In this document: piece by piece, positions 33,593-40,319 of the stretch
How the letters are laid out: the number at the start of each line of letters is the position of its first letter
Numbering within the stretch: position 1 is the first letter of the stretch
Source of the DNA: Phenylobacterium sp. CCH9-H3
GTDB taxonomy: Bacteria > Pseudomonadota > Alphaproteobacteria > Caulobacterales > Caulobacteraceae
Assembly (NCBI RefSeq): GCF_001557235.1
Contig: NZ_LSJI01000096.1
Span: 1 to 40,319, forward strand
Length of the DNA stretch: 40,319 nt
Direction of reading: 5' to 3'
The notes under the pieces: generated by a model
The model's database searches: none
Told to the model about the DNA's origin: nothing
The model's input: only the letters and a program-made list of their open reading frames with translations
Made by a program: the position numbers and the translations under genes

Positions 33593-33814
33593 CTAGAACT
33601 CGTCCTCGATCGCCGAGCGGAAGTTCTCGAACACCTCGGCCATCCGCGGTCCCGGTTCCACGGCGCCCGCCTCCGCCTCCGTCGCGGCCGGCCGCGAGGC
33701 CAGCCGGCCCACCACCGCCCCGTGCTGCACCAGCAACAGCTCCTCGCCCTCGCCCAGGCCCGTCAGCAGGGCGGCGATCTTCGGCGGCAGGTCGTCGAGG
33801 TCCAGGCGGGCCAT
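33593..33814 (-). CDS. Small uncharacterised protein upstream of pagL-like gene
   Basis: A 73-residue acidic protein. Residues 24-41 (EELLLVQHGAVVGRLASR) resemble the beta-hairpin of Phd/YefM-type antitoxins, where a similar [LV]-x-x-x-G-x-x-V-x-R pattern occurs. The second half (VEPGPRMAEVFENFRSAIEDEF) resembles the toxin-neutralising tail of such proteins in composition only. No toxin gene is adjacent: the next gene, three bases away, is the PagL-like deacylase. It may be an orphan antitoxin-like regulator or simply a small conserved protein. Confidence 0.6.
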   Translation of the reverse strand: MARLDLDDLPPKIAALLTGLGEGEELLLVQHGAVVGRLASRPAATEAEAGAVEPGPRMAEVFENFRSAIEDEF

Positions 33815-33871
33815 GGGGCGATCCTAGACCGCATCGCGGGGCGCAGGTAAACCGCCGGCCGAGGAGAAACC

Positions 33872-35398
33872 ATGGCTTATCGATCGCTCCGCGAGTTCCT
33901 GGCCAAGCTTGAAGCCGCGGGCGAGCTGGTCCGCGTCACCGAGCCGGTCTCCTCCGTCCTCGAAATGACCGAGATTCAGCGGCGCTTGCTGGCCACCGGC
34001 GGCCCCGCCGTCCTGTTCGAGAACGTCGTCCGCGCCGACGGCCAGCGGTCGACCATGCCGTGCCTGGTCAACCTGTTCGGCACGGTAAAGCGCGTGGCCA
34101 TGGGCGTCACCCTGGAGGGCGTGGAGCGCACCACCGCCGCCGAGCTGCGCAGCGTGGGCGAACTCCTGGCCTTCCTGCGCCAGCCCGAGCCGCCCCGCGG
34201 CCTCAAGGACGCCTGGGACATGCTGCCGCTGGCCAAGACCGTGATGGGCATGCGGCCCCAGGTGCGGAAGTCCGGCCCGGTGCAGGAGGTGGTGCTCAAG
34301 GGCGAACAGATCGACCTCACCAAGCTGCCGATCCAGACCTGCTGGCCCGGCGAGCCGGCCCCACTGATCACCTGGCCGCTGGTGGTCACCAAAGGGCCGT
34401 CAGACTCCCGCGAGGACGACTACAACCTCGGCATCTACCGCATGCAGGTGCTGGGCCGCGACCGGACCATCATGCGCTGGCTGGCCCACCGCGGCGGCGC
34501 CCAGCACCACCGCCGCTGGAAGGCGCAAGGCAAGCGCGAGCCCCTGCCCGCCTGCGCCGTCATCGGCGCCGACCCCGGCACGATCCTGGCCGCCGTGACC
34601 CCGGTGCCGGACACCCTGTCGGAGTACCAGTTCGCCGGCCTGCTGCGCGGCGCCAAGCTGGACCTCGTGCCGGCCAAGACCGTGCCCCTGATGGTCCCCG
34701 CCCACGCCGAGATCGTGCTGGAGGGCCACGTCCACCTCGACGACTACGCCGACGAGGGCCCCTACGGCGACCACACCGGCTACTACAACAGCGTCGAGAA
34801 ATTCCCGGTCTTCCAGGTCACCGCCGTGACCATGCGCAAGGACCCGATCTACCTCACCACCTTCACCGGCCGCCCGCCGGACGAGCCCTCGGTGCTGGGC
34901 GAGGCGCTGAACGAGGTCTTCATCCCGCTCCTGCAGCAGCAGTTCCCCGAGATCGTCGACTTCTGGCTGCCCCCGGAAGGCTGCAGCTACCGCATCGCCG
35001 TGGTCTCGATGAAGAAGGGATACCCCGGCCACGCCAAGCGGGTGATGCTGGGCGTCTGGAGCTACCTGCGCCAGTTCATGTACACCAAGTGGGTCATCGT
35101 CGTGGACGACGACATCGACGCCCGCGACTGGAAGGACGTCATGTGGGCCATCTCCACCCGCATGGACCCGGCCCGCGACATCACGGTCGTGGAAAACACG
35201 CCCATCGACTACCTCGACTTCGCCTCGCCCGAGAGCGGCCTGGGGTCCAAGATCGGCCTCGACGCCACCAACAAATGGCCGCCCGAAACCCACCGCGAGT
35301 GGGGCGAGAAGCTGGGCATGGACGCCGGGACCGTGGCCAAGGTCACGGAGAAGTGGGCCAGGCTGGGGTTGCCGGGCGACGGCCGGCCGGTGGATTAA
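33872..35398 (+). CDS. ubiD: UbiD family decarboxylase (3-polyprenyl-4-hydroxybenzoate decarboxylase)
   Basis: Prenylated-FMN-dependent decarboxylase, which removes the carboxyl group from the UbiA product in ubiquinone synthesis. The 508-residue product has [14 protein letters not shown] (about 185-198, containing the Arg of the catalytic network), [14 protein letters not shown] (about 292-305, the acidic site) and the C-terminal [27 protein letters not shown] precedes ATG 33872. Length matches proteobacterial UbiD. The flavin prenyltransferase UbiX is not in the window. ubiA lies 13 kb to the left on the same strand. Confidence 0.92.
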   Translation: MAYRSLREFLAKLEAAGELVRVTEPVSSVLEMTEIQRRLLATGGPAVLFENVVRADGQRSTMPCLVNLFGTVKRVAMGVTLEGVERTTAAELRSVGELLAFLRQPEPPRGLKDAWDMLPLAKTVMGMRPQVRKSGPVQEVVLKGEQIDLTKLPIQTCWPGEPAPLITWPLVVTKGPSDSREDDYNLGIYRMQVLGRDRTIMRWLAHRGGAQHHRRWKAQGKREPLPACAVIGADPGTILAAVTPVPDTLSEYQFAGLLRGAKLDLVPAKTVPLMVPAHAEIVLEGHVHLDDYADEGPYGDHTGYYNSVEKFPVFQVTAVTMRKDPIYLTTFTGRPPDEPSVLGEALNEVFIPLLQQQFPEIVDFWLPPEGCSYRIAVVSMKKGYPGHAKRVMLGVWSYLRQFMYTKWVIVVDDDIDARDWKDVMWAISTRMDPARDITVVENTPIDYLDFASPESGLGSKIGLDATNKWPPETHREWGEKLGMDAGTVAKVTEKWARLGLPGDGRPVD

Positions 35399-35407
35399 GG
35401 CAGCCGC

Positions 35408-35809
35408 ATGGATCCCGTCGCCTCCGCCCACGCCGCCGCCCTGTGGGCTGGCCTCTGCCTCATCCTCCTGCTGGTGCTCGCGGTCCTGGTGACCCGCCAG
35501 CGGCGCAAGCACCATGTGGAGATCGGCGACGGCGGCGTCCCGGCCCTGAACCAGGCCATCCGCGCCTTCGGCAACGCCACCGAATACATCCCCGCCGCCC
35601 TGGCGGGCCTCGGCCTCCTGGCGCTGGTGGGCGCCCCGGCCCTGCTGATCCACCCCATAGGCCTCACCCTGTTCGTCGGCCGGGTGCTGCACGCCGTGGG
35701 CCTCTCGCGCTCCACCGGCACCTCCTGGCCCCGCGCCGCCGGCGTCCTCGCCACCTGGATCAGCTACATCGCCACCGCCGCCGCCCTCCTCTTCTACGCC
35801 ATCCCGTAA
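35408..35809 (+). CDS. MAPEG family membrane protein
   Basis: A 133-residue four-helix membrane protein of the MAPEG family (eicosanoid and glutathione metabolism relatives). The motif RAFGNATEYIPAALA (about 52-66) and the segment LFVGRVLHAVGLSRSTGTSW (about 92-111) are characteristic. It starts nine bases after the ubiD stop and the AAGG of its ribosome site overlaps that stop, so the two are probably co-transcribed. Bacterial members often have no proven activity; glutathione transferase-like detoxification is possible. It is followed by a very strong hairpin. Confidence 0.88.
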   Translation: MDPVASAHAAALWAGLCLILLLVLAVLVTRQRRKHHVEIGDGGVPALNQAIRAFGNATEYIPAALAGLGLLALVGAPALLIHPIGLTLFVGRVLHAVGLSRSTGTSWPRAAGVLATWISYIATAAALLFYAIP

Positions 35810-35835
35810 AGCGGCGCGGAGCGCCCACCAAGCCA

Positions 35836-35902
35836 ACCGCCAAGCCGCCAAGAACGCCAAGAGACCGGCGCTGAACCTTGGCGTTCTTGGCGGCTTGGCG
35901 GT
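35836..35902. repeat. 26-bp perfect inverted repeat (hairpin repeat element)
   Basis: The arms at 35836-35861 and 35877-35902 are exact reverse complements over 26 bases, with a 15-base loop. Each arm is built from repeated GCCAAG and CCGCCAAG units. It lies 26 bases after the MAPEG stop and 80 bases before pmbA, so it can act as a terminator. The arm composition matches palindromic intergenic repeats that I recall from related and unrelated genomes. Confidence 0.8.
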
Positions 35903-35982
35903 GATCTGGCAGCGCCTCCGGCGCAAAGTGTCGCTGGGACGCGAGGCTTGTGGCGCCGCCTTCGCTCGGCCATATCCCGTCG

Positions 35983-37314
35983 ATGGACGAAAACCTGCTG
36001 AACGACGTCGTCGCCGCCGCGCTGAGGGCCGGGGCCGACGCCGCCGAAGCCGTCGGCGCCGAGCGCCGCAGCCTCTCGATCACCGTGCGGACCGGCGACC
36101 TTGAAGAGGTCGAGCGCGAGGAGTCCCGCGACCTGGGCCTGCGCGTCTTCGTGGGCAAGCGGCAGGCCACCGTGTCCGGCTCCGACATCTCGCCCGAGGC
36201 CCGCGCCAAGCTCGTCGAGCGCGCCGTGGCCATGGCCCGACTGGCGCCCGAGGATCCCTACGCCGGCCTCGCCGACCCCGCGCACCTGGCTAGCGGTCCC
36301 CGCCCCGACCTCGACCTCTTCGACCCCGCCGAGCCCACGCCGGAAAGCCTGGAGGAACGCGCCCGCATCGCCGAGGCCGCCGCCCGCGCGGTGCCGAAGG
36401 TGACCAATTCCGACGGCGGCAGCAGCTCCTGGTCCTCGTCCCAGTGGACCATGGTGACCAGCGGCGGCTTCACCGGCGTGCACCGCGCCTCGGGTTTCCA
36501 CATCGGCGCCTCGGCCATCGCCGGCGACGGCGAGACCATGGAGACCGGCTACGATGGCCGCTCCACCCGCTGGCAGTCCGACCTGCCCAGCCCCGAGGCC
36601 CTCGGCGCCGAGGCCGGCCGCCGCGCCGCCCAGCGCCTGGGCGCCCGCAAGATCGCCTCCACCACCGCCCCGGTGATCTTCGAGAACCGCCTGGCCGGCT
36701 CGCTGATGAGCCCGCTGATCGGCGCCATCTCCGGCCCCTCCATCGCCCGCGGCACCTCGTTCCTGAAGGACAAGCTGGGCGAGCGCATCTTCGCCAGGGG
36801 CGTCCATATCGTCGACGACCCGCACCGGCCGCGTGGCCTGGGCTCCTCCCCCTTCGACGACGAGGGCGTGGCCAACGAGAAGCGCCACCTGATCGACGAC
36901 GGCGTCCTGACCACCTGGCTGCTGAACTCCGCGTCCGCGCGCCAGCTCGGCCTCACCACCACCGGCCACGCCTCGCGCGGCCTCGCCGGCCCGCCCGGCG
37001 TCTCCACGTCCAACCTCACCTTCCAGCCCGGCGAGAAGGACCAGGCCGCCCTGATGAAGGACGCCGGCGCCGGCCTCTTGGTCACCTCCATGTTCGGCCC
37101 CTCGCTCAACGGCAACACCGGCGACTGGTCGGTGGGCTGCTCGGGCTTCTGGTTCGAGGATGGCGAGATCGCCTATCCGGTCAACGAGATCACCGTGGCC
37201 GGCAACCTCCTCGACATCTTCGGCCGCATCGTCCCGGGCTCGGACCTGGAGATCCGCGGCTCGGCCAACGCCCCCTCGCTCATGGTGGATGCGCTCGCCA
37301 TCGCGGGCCGATGA
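35983..37314 (+). CDS. pmbA: PmbA/TldE, partner subunit of the TldD protease
   Basis: Non-catalytic homologue of TldD that forms the functional heterodimer. The 443-residue product (start MDENLLNDVV) resembles TldD in overall layout, with NSDGGSSSWSSSQWTMVTSGGF (split: NSDGGSSSWS and QWTMVTSGGF) and the C-terminal WSVGCSGFWFEDGEIAYPV and NEITVAGNL blocks, but lacks HExxxH. ATG 35983 fits the family start better than an in-frame ATG 11 codons upstream. Its stop overlaps the start of the cysQ-like gene by ATGA. Its partner tldD is 30 kb away in the same window. Confidence 0.93.
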   Translation: MDENLLNDVVAAALRAGADAAEAVGAERRSLSITVRTGDLEEVEREESRDLGLRVFVGKRQATVSGSDISPEARAKLVERAVAMARLAPEDPYAGLADPAHLASGPRPDLDLFDPAEPTPESLEERARIAEAAARAVPKVTNSDGGSSSWSSSQWTMVTSGGFTGVHRASGFHIGASAIAGDGETMETGYDGRSTRWQSDLPSPEALGAEAGRRAAQRLGARKIASTTAPVIFENRLAGSLMSPLIGAISGPSIARGTSFLKDKLGERIFARGVHIVDDPHRPRGLGSSPFDDEGVANEKRHLIDDGVLTTWLLNSASARQLGLTTTGHASRGLAGPPGVSTSNLTFQPGEKDQAALMKDAGAGLLVTSMFGPSLNGNTGDWSVGCSGFWFEDGEIAYPVNEITVAGNLLDIFGRIVPGSDLEIRGSANAPSLMVDALAIAGR

Positions 37315-38099
37315 CCGACGACCTCAGCCTGATCCTGGACGCGGCCCGGGAGGCGGGAGACCTCGCCCGCAGCCTCCGCCGCGAGGGCCTGGCCATCGAG
37401 TACAAGGACGACGACGGCACGCCGGTCACCAACGCCGACCTCGCCGCCGACCGCCTCTTGACCACGCGCCTGCGCGCCGCCCGCCCCGACTACGGCTGGC
37501 TCTCCGAGGAGACCGCCGACGACCGCGAGCGCCTCAACCGCCGCCGGATCTTCGTGGTCGACCCCATCGACGGCACCCGCGCCTTCCTGAAGGACCGGCC
37601 CTGGTGGTCGGTGGCCATCGCGGTGGTGGAGGACGGCCTGCCCGTGGCCGGCGTCGTCTACGCCCCCGAGCTGGACGAGACCTATGCGGCGACGGCGGGC
37701 GCGGGCGCCACGCTCAACGGCGCCCCGATCCGCCCCAGCGCCGCCGCGACGCTGGAGGACTGCGGCATGGTCGGCGATCCCGTGGTCTTCGCCCATTGGT
37801 CCTGGCCCACCGCCTGGCCGGCCATGCGGGTGGAGCAGCGCAATTCCACCGCCTATCGCATGTGCTTGGTGGCCGCCGGCGAGTTCGACGCCGCCGTGGC
37901 CCCGGTCCGCAAGGCCGACTGGGACGTGGCCGCCGGCGACCTCATCGCCCGCGAGGCCGGCTGCTTCGTGGGCGACCACACGGGCGAGGGTTTCCGCTAC
38001 AATCGCGCCAGACCGTCACAGGCGAGCCTGATCTGCTGCACCCAGGCCCTGGCCCCATTGATTCTGGAGCGCGTTGGGCATATCGGCGCGCGCAACTGA
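37311..38099 (+). CDS. Inositol monophosphatase superfamily, CysQ-like 3'(2'),5'-bisphosphate nucleotidase
   Basis: Lithium-sensitive, Mg-dependent phosphatase fold. The 262-residue product carries all three metal motifs: E66-E67 in LSEET, D84-P-I-D87-G-T and W204-D205 in KADWDVAAGD. Coupling to pmbA by ATGA overlap, with DUF4170 next, is a common alphaproteobacterial order where this gene is annotated cysQ or suhB-like. Removal of phosphate from 3'-phosphoadenosine 5'-phosphate (sulfur assimilation) is the likeliest role; inositol or other sugar phosphates cannot be excluded. Confidence 0.88.
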   Translation: MTDDLSLILDAAREAGDLARSLRREGLAIEYKDDDGTPVTNADLAADRLLTTRLRAARPDYGWLSEETADDRERLNRRRIFVVDPIDGTRAFLKDRPWWSVAIAVVEDGLPVAGVVYAPELDETYAATAGAGATLNGAPIRPSAAATLEDCGMVGDPVVFAHWSWPTAWPAMRVEQRNSTAYRMCLVAAGEFDAAVAPVRKADWDVAAGDLIAREAGCFVGDHTGEGFRYNRARPSQASLICCTQALAPLILERVGHIGARN

Positions 38100-38132
38100 C
38101 TTCACGCGCAAAGAAATCCCCGAGAACCGATC

Positions 38133-38375
38133 ATGCCCGACAAACAACTCCTCCACCTCGTCATCGGCGGCGAACTGAAGTCGCTCGAAGGGGCGCCCGA
38201 GTTCAAGGACCTGACCAAGATCGACCTGGTCGGCGCCTTCCCCACCTATCAGGACGCCCGCAGGGCCTGGCTCGCCAAGGCCCAGCAGACCGTCGACAAC
38301 GCCCTGATGCGCTACTTCATCATCCACGCGCACAAGCTCCTCACCCCCGGCGCCGACGACGACCACGAGCACTAG
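38133..38375 (+). CDS. DUF4170 family protein
   Basis: An 80-residue soluble protein, KQLLHLVIGGELKSLEG at the start, VGAFPTYQDARRAWLAKAQQTVDNA in the middle and a histidine-rich acidic end (DDDHEH). This matches DUF4170, which is largely confined to Alphaproteobacteria and has no known function. It follows the cysQ-like gene by 33 bases, as in related genomes where the lipopolysaccharide gene waaA often comes next; here repeats and a phosphatase gene follow instead. Confidence 0.88.
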   Translation: MPDKQLLHLVIGGELKSLEGAPEFKDLTKIDLVGAFPTYQDARRAWLAKAQQTVDNALMRYFIIHAHKLLTPGADDDHEH

Positions 38376-38387
38376 GGAAGGGCGGAT

Positions 38388-38494
38388 GCTCCCCCTCCGG
38401 GGGAGCTCGCGAAGCGAGAGGGGGTTCGCATCCCCGGCGCCCAGGCCGAAACCCCCTCCCCCTTCGGGACCTCCCCCAAACGGGGAAGGACCTG
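38388..38494. repeat. 107-bp intergenic repeat, copy 1 of a tandem pair
   Basis: This copy and the one at 38511 have identical length and differ at 8 of 107 positions. Each contains two small hairpins: CTCCCCCTCCGGGGGAG and CTCGC-GAA-GCGAG. It lies in the gap between the convergent DUF4170 and phosphatase genes. Confidence 0.85.
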
Positions 38495-38510
38495 ACGCAG
38501 CCCCAAAGGT

Positions 38511-38617
38511 GCTCCCCTTCAGGGGGAGCTCGCGAAGCGAGAGGGGGCTCACGCCCCCGGCGCCCAGGCTGAAACCCCCTCCCCCTTCGGGACCTCCCCC
38601 AAACGGGGGAGGACCTG
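38511..38617. repeat. 107-bp intergenic repeat, copy 2 of a tandem pair
   Basis: Direct repeat of 38388-38494 after a 16-base spacer (period 123). The hairpin CTCGC-GAA-GCGAG is identical, and the other stem has changed on one side. It ends three bases before the stop codon of the phosphatase gene. Confidence 0.85.
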
Positions 38618-38619
38618 TC

Positions 38620-39303
38620 CTACTCCCGCCGCAGGACGCGCTCGGTCAAAAGGTTGCCCCACATGTTGGTCCGGAAGTCGGCCTTCATGCCGGCCGGGTC
38701 GTACATCGGGCTCTCGACCCACTCCAGGAAGCTCATCCCCGCCGGCTCGCCCTCGGTGAGGTAGCGGGCGAAGGTATAGTCCAGCACCCCGGTCTTGCCG
38801 TGCCGGATGTGCAGGTACTTCAGCGACAGCTGCTCCAGCGCCTCGCGGATCGTCTTCCCCTGCCGGAAGTGCATGTAGAACACGCTCATGATCCCGGCCC
38901 GGTCCGCGCCGGACTTGCAGTGCATCAGGGCCGGATACTCCAGCGTCTCGAACAGCCGCTTGGCCCCCAGCACCCGCTCGCGCGACGGCACCTCCCGCGA
39001 GGTGATCGTGAAGTTGACGAAGTTCAGCCCCAGCCGCTCGCAGGCGTCCTTCTCCAGGGCGTGGAAGCTGGCGTCGAACCCGCCACGCAGGTTGACGATC
39101 GTCCGGATCCCCCGCGCCTTCCATTCCGCGATCTGGTGCGGCCACGGCTGGTTCGCCCGCACCAGTTCCTCGGAGATCCAGTGCGCATTCGAAAAACCCA
39201 GCCGCAGATAGGCATGGTCGTTCCACAGATAGTCCAGATACGTCTTCGCCCGCCCCACCGGGGTCGCAAGGTCGAAGCGGTCCTGCGCGGGCGCGTCCGT
39301 CAT
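38620..39303 (-). CDS. Dual-specificity/tyrosine phosphatase-like protein
   Basis: Cysteine-dependent phosphatase of 227 residues. The catalytic P-loop HCxxGxxR is H128-C129-KSGAD-R135, preceded by TIVNLRGGFD (68-77), which is typical of bacterial dual-specificity phosphatases. There is no signal or membrane segment, so it acts in the cytoplasm. The C-terminal 70 residues (YLHIRHGKTGVLDYTFARY onward) are an extension of unknown role. Substrates could be protein phosphotyrosine or a phospholipid or sugar phosphate. It stands alone between the tandem repeats and a divergent regulator gene. Confidence 0.85.
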   Translation of the reverse strand: MTDAPAQDRFDLATPVGRAKTYLDYLWNDHAYLRLGFSNAHWISEELVRANQPWPHQIAEWKARGIRTIVNLRGGFDASFHALEKDACERLGLNFVNFTITSREVPSRERVLGAKRLFETLEYPALMHCKSGADRAGIMSVFYMHFRQGKTIREALEQLSLKYLHIRHGKTGVLDYTFARYLTEGEPAGMSFLEWVESPMYDPAGMKADFRTNMWGNLLTERVLRRE

Positions 39304-39391
39304 GCCGCCTAGGTAAGGCCACCCGGCGGGCGGGGAAAGGCCCCGCGACAGCGCGCACTAGGCATCGTGAAGTCCGGTCGAAGTCATCCCA

Positions 39392-39418
39392 TTGACGGGC
39401 TCCTGTCGTGGTCGACAG
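39392..39418 (+). promoter_or_regulatory. Promoter-like element and palindrome upstream of the XRE regulator
   Basis: TTGACGG at 39392-39398 is a close match to the Caulobacter -35. CTGTCG-TGGT-CGACAG (39403-39418) follows directly as a perfect 6-base inverted repeat. It could be the operator of the regulator encoded at 39464. Confidence 0.4.
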
Positions 39419-39463
39419 TGGGCCGTCCGGGCATTGGTCGGCCCGACGCTCATGGGGGCTGTG

Positions 39464-39931
39464 ATGCTCGTTCAGAAACTGCGGCTGCAGAAGGGTTGGT
39501 CCCAGGAGCAGCTCGCCATGCTGAGCGGCCTTAGCGTTCGAACCATCCAGCGGCTGGAGGGCGGCAGGCCCGCCAGCGTCGAAACCCTCAAGTCCGTCGC
39601 CTCCGTCTTTGAGATCGACTTCAACCGATTGAGAGAGCCCGCCATGAACGAACCGACCGCCGATCTTCGCGCCGATGAAGCCTTGGCCCTGGCCCATGTG
39701 CGCCGCATCAAGCTCTTCTGGGTCAACCTCATGATCTTTGTCAGCGTCGCTGGCAGCCTCGTCGCCGCCAATTGGCTAACGTCCCCGGAATACATGTGGT
39801 CGCTATGGATGGCGGGGATCTGGGGATTCATCGTCCTGCTCAACGCTATTCAGGTCTTCTTCAAAGTACCCTTCCTGGATCCGGTCTGGGAACGACGCGA
39901 AGTCGAGCGAATTCTCGGCCGGCCGCTTTGA
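39464..39931 (+). CDS. XRE-type helix-turn-helix protein with a two-helix membrane (2TM) domain
   Basis: A 155-residue protein joining a cytoplasmic DNA-binding domain to a membrane anchor. Residues 1-56 form the XRE domain: QKLRLQKGWSQEQLAMLSGL, SVRTIQRLEGG and LKSVASVFEI. After a linker, ALAHVRRIKLFWVNLMIF begins a 2TM domain with helices at about 83-102 and 112-133, ending DPVWERREVERILGR. The start 39464 has GGGGG five bases upstream. It probably senses a membrane condition and regulates itself through the palindrome upstream; this is inference from the architecture. Confidence 0.85.
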   Translation: MLVQKLRLQKGWSQEQLAMLSGLSVRTIQRLEGGRPASVETLKSVASVFEIDFNRLREPAMNEPTADLRADEALALAHVRRIKLFWVNLMIFVSVAGSLVAANWLTSPEYMWSLWMAGIWGFIVLLNAIQVFFKVPFLDPVWERREVERILGRPL

Positions 39932-40029
39932 CGGTCGACCTTCCGCCTTTGCTCGAGACTTATCCGGGCAACGACGAAGCCGGCCTCGACCGCGTCGCAT
40001 GACCAGGCTTGACATCTCGCGTCCTGTAT

Positions 40030-40044
40030 GTTCTCTTTTTGTTC
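40030..40044 (+). promoter_or_regulatory. Probable LexA (SOS) box directly before the last gene
   Basis: GTTC (40030-40033), seven bases TCTTTTT, and GTTC (40041-40044) form an exact alphaproteobacterial LexA site, with the T-rich spacer that is common in strong sites. It ends at the base before the ATG at 40045. TTGACA at 40009-40014 can serve as the -35. Confidence 0.75.
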
Positions 40045-40319
40045 ATGGTCGACAACGTCGACATGCGCGAGCGGCACGGCCGCGTGCTGGCGGAGCTGGC
40101 CGAGGTCGGGATGGCCATGGTGCGCCGGCTGAGCGAGGCGCTGTTGCAGGCCCGGGATCCCCAGACCCAGGCCCAGTTGGGCCTCGCCTACCATCGCGTG
40201 TCGCGGGCCGTGCGCCAGACCCTGGCGCTGGAGTGCAGGCTGGCGCAGGAGGCGCGACGCCTGGAGCGCGACCTCGCCGCGACCGCCCCCGCGGCCGCCG
40301 CTCGGGGCGGGGATGGGGG
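40045..40319 (+). CDS. Unknown helical protein, partial (runs off the window), SOS-type promoter
   Basis: The open frame from ATG 40045 continues to the last base, giving at least 91 residues. It begins MVDNVDMRERHGRVLAELAE and is almost wholly helical, rich in Arg, Ala, Leu and Glu, with coiled-coil-like spacing (LAYHRVSRAVRQTLALE). No family is recognised from this part. The LexA-like box ends exactly at its start, so it is likely induced by DNA damage and may have a leaderless or very short leader. It could be a regulator or a cell-division or repair accessory protein. Confidence 0.7.
   Translation, partial: MVDNVDMRERHGRVLAELAEVGMAMVRRLSEALLQARDPQTQAQLGLAYHRVSRAVRQTLALECRLAQEARRLERDLAATAPAAAARGGDG

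Noticed and set aside
38388..38617. Tandem repeats considered as a CRISPR array
   Set aside because: There are only two 107-bp copies with a 16-base spacer and no cas genes.

Overview
The window is high-GC alphaproteobacterial chromosome, most likely from Caulobacterales (Phenylobacterium or Caulobacter type). This rests on the gene set, the strong GC bias at third codon positions, promoters resembling the Caulobacter housekeeping form, and two sites matching the alphaproteobacterial LexA direct repeat GTTC-N7-GTTC. No rRNA, tRNA, CRISPR array, insertion sequence or prophage gene was seen.

Layout. Positions 55-4528 (minus strand) hold a cytochrome c oxidase operon: ctaC, ctaD, ctaB, a 50-residue CoxF-like protein and ctaG. 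Divergent from it are a DUF3140 gene, tldD, a GFA-fold gene and a TonB-dependent receptor (4735-9105), closed by a strong hairpin. Positions 9172-14898 hold a POT peptide transporter, DUF427, a CYTH-like and a GFA-like pair, gshA and rsmE. Positions 15046-19637 hold a PPK2 polyphosphate kinase, a YcaQ-type DNA glycosylase under a probable LexA box, a DUF559 nuclease-like gene enclosed by palindromic repeats, and an ABC exporter. Positions 20020-28680 hold ubiA, a tiny basic protein, a TetR-desaturase operon with a palindromic operator, a hybrid histidine kinase, an ETF-beta lysine methyltransferase homologue, and small stress-type genes (VOC, OsmC, YdeI, two MmcQ/YjbR). Positions 28677-33814 hold exported proteins: a DUF1800/DUF1501 pair, an RTX protein and a PagL-like deacylase with a small upstream partner. 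Positions 33872-39931 hold ubiD, a MAPEG protein, pmbA (the TldD partner), cysQ-like, DUF4170, a tyrosine phosphatase and an XRE regulator with two membrane helices. A gene with a LexA box at its start runs off the right edge.

How it fits together. The widely shared alphaproteobacterial groups (tldD with the cta operon; gshA-rsmE-ubiA; pmbA-cysQ-DUF4170) are all present but separated by accessory blocks. Repeat elements sit between these blocks: the DUF559 unit, a 26-bp perfect hairpin, a 107-bp tandem repeat and a 48-bp palindrome. The most interesting item is the DUF559 gene inside a 656-bp unit whose outer 43-bp ends are inverted copies of each other (41/43), with the repeat supplying the end of its reading frame. 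Next are the two LexA boxes, one in front of a DNA-repair glycosylase, and the TetR operator overlapping a promoter that would make a leaderless mRNA.
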